From: Oceanicella sp. SM1341
GTDB lineage: Bacteria; Pseudomonadota; Alphaproteobacteria; Rhodobacterales; Rhodobacteraceae
NCBI RefSeq assembly: GCF_003448965.1
Contig: NZ_QRGC01000006.1
Location: forward strand, 62,001-126,000
Length of the DNA stretch: 64,000 bases
Direction of reading: 5' to 3'
The position numbers and the translations under genes are program-made. Shown here one piece after another: positions 62,986-64,000 of this stretch (positions are counted from its first letter, which is position 1; every line of letters begins with the position of its first letter). The notes below the pieces were generated by a model. It saw only the letters and a program-made list of their open reading frames with translations. It was not told where the DNA came from and did not search any database.

Positions 62986-64000
62986 ATGACCATCCCTCTT
63001 GCCGACGACGAACTCGCCCGCCTCACCGCCCTGCGCCGCGACCTGCACGCCCACCCCGAGCTCGGCTTCGAGGAGGAGCGCACGGCCTCCATCGTGGCCG
63101 AGCGCCTCGCCGCTGCCGGCATCGCGGTCACCCGCGGGCTGGGGCGCACGGGCGTGGTGGGCACGCTCACCACCGGGCCGGGCCGCGCGGTGGCGCTGCG
63201 CGCCGACATGGACGCGCTGGCGATGCCCGAGGTGGGCACGCCGCCCTGGGCCTCCACCGTGCCGGGCAGGATGCATGCCTGCGGCCATGACGGCCACACC
63301 ACCATGCTGCTGGGCGCGGCCGAGCGGCTGGCCCGCGCGCGGGATTTCACCGGCACGGTGCATTTCGTCTTCCAGCCGGCGGAGGAGGGGCGCGGCGGCG
63401 CGAAGGCGATGGTGGAGGACGGGTTCTTCGAGCGTTTCCCGGTGGATGCGGCTTACGGGCTGCACAACATGCCCGGCCTGCCGGTGGACCGGATCGCCGC
63501 GGTGCCCGGCCCGCAGCTCGCCTCCTCCGACAGCTGGGAGGTGGTGTTCACCGGCCGGGGCAGCCATGGCGCGAAACCCCACCAGGGGCGCGACGCGGTG
63601 ACCGCCGCCGGCCATTTCCTCACCCAGCTTTCCATCGTCACCGCCCGGCGGGTGGACCCGCTGGAGCCCGCGGTGGTGAGCGCCTGCGCGCTGGAGGCCG
63701 GCGATTTCGCCGCGCTGAACGTGATCCCCGAGACGGTGCGGGTGGGCGGCACGGCGCGGGCCTATTCCGCCCCGGTGCGCGACCTTCTGGAGGAGGAGAT
63801 CGGCCGGCTGGCGCAGGGCGTGGCGGCCTCCTTCGGCATCCGGGCCGACTACACGTTCCGCCGCCGCATCCCGCCGGTGGTGAACGAGCCCGCCTGCACC
63901 GACATCGCCCGCGCCGCCATCGCTGCGGCGCTGGGGCCCGACGCGGTGGTGCCCGCCTTCCCGCCCTCCACGGCGGGAGACGATTTCGCCGAGTTCTCCG
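62986..64000 (+). CDS. M20-family amidohydrolase/aminoacylase (truncated at window end)
   Basis: The first 338 residues are visible. The metal site HACGHDGH is at 97-104, FQPAEEGRGGAKAM carries the catalytic Glu pair, and YGLHNMPGLP is a further ligand region. These are features of the hippurate hydrolase/N-acyl-amino-acid amidohydrolase family. A GGAG site lies ten bases upstream. The C-terminus continues past the window. Confidence 0.88.
   Translation, partial: MTIPLADDELARLTALRRDLHAHPELGFEEERTASIVAERLAAAGIAVTRGLGRTGVVGTLTTGPGRAVALRADMDALAMPEVGTPPWASTVPGRMHACGHDGHTTMLLGAAERLARARDFTGTVHFVFQPAEEGRGGAKAMVEDGFFERFPVDAAYGLHNMPGLPVDRIAAVPGPQLASSDSWEVVFTGRGSHGAKPHQGRDAVTAAGHFLTQLSIVTARRVDPLEPAVVSACALEAGDFAALNVIPETVRVGGTARAYSAPVRDLLEEEIGRLAQGVAASFGIRADYTFRRRIPPVVNEPACTDIARAAIAAALGPDAVVPAFPPSTAGDDFAEFS

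Overview
The window is a roughly 70% GC, gene-dense chromosomal segment of an alphaproteobacterium, most likely Rhodobacterales. Four things point there: the origin neighbourhood order (hemJ-rho-mnmE-mnmG-rsmG-parA-parB on one side, ppsR-maf-aroE-coaE-dnaQ/secB on the other), parS palindromes buried in the first codons of mnmG and rsmG, the hslVU/hisBH/hisA block, and a gene-transfer-agent-type head-spike cassette of the Rhodobacter capsulatus rcc01079/rcc01080 kind. I do not assign a genus. I see no rRNA, tRNA, CRISPR array or intact insertion sequence.

Layout. 1-319 is the end of a DUF2125 protein. 337-7775 is a 2-hydroxyacid dehydrogenase gene and the leucine-degradation (liu) operon. 7848-12376 is an unusual operon: an ABC exporter-like protein with a degenerate ATPase and a large insertion, a free-standing cyclic-nucleotide-binding domain, an MBL-fold hydrolase and AlkB. 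A perfect CRP-type palindrome (TGTGA-N6-TCACA) lies upstream of it. 12534-19272 is chaperone regulation and housekeeping (hrcA-grpE, rph, rdgB, ridA-type, hemW) with a sterol-desaturase-family gene wedged in.

19292-26765 holds parB, parA, rsmG, mnmG, mnmE, rho and hemJ, all read away from a probable chromosomal origin at 26766-27194. That region has DnaA boxes, GANTC sites and AT-rich patches. On the other side ppsR, maf, aroE, coaE and dnaQ read outward. Then come secB, fxsA-type, a Tim44-like gene, mltA, smr, hslU/hslV and hisB-hisH.

The his region looks interrupted. After hisH come a short phosphatase-like gene and a gentisate/salicylate-type ring-cleavage cassette (FAH-family hydrolase, GntR regulator, bicupin dioxygenase) whose promoters share a GATTTTATAAAATC palindrome. 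Then comes hisA, followed not by hisF but by a three-gene phage/GTA-like spike cassette (41980-45269).

45297-51683 is a dipeptide/oligopeptide ABC uptake system with a divergent M19 dipeptidase. The last part is more accessory: two convergent sulfotransferases, a CPA2 antiporter coupled to a Crp-family regulator, an MFS transporter, a P450 with divergent LysR, a DMT exporter with its TetR repressor, a phosphoribosyltransferase and a truncated M20 amidohydrolase.

The best candidates for something undescribed are the cyclic-nucleotide-linked ABC pseudo-ATPase operon (8447-12476) and the three-gene spike cassette between hisA and the peptide ABC system.
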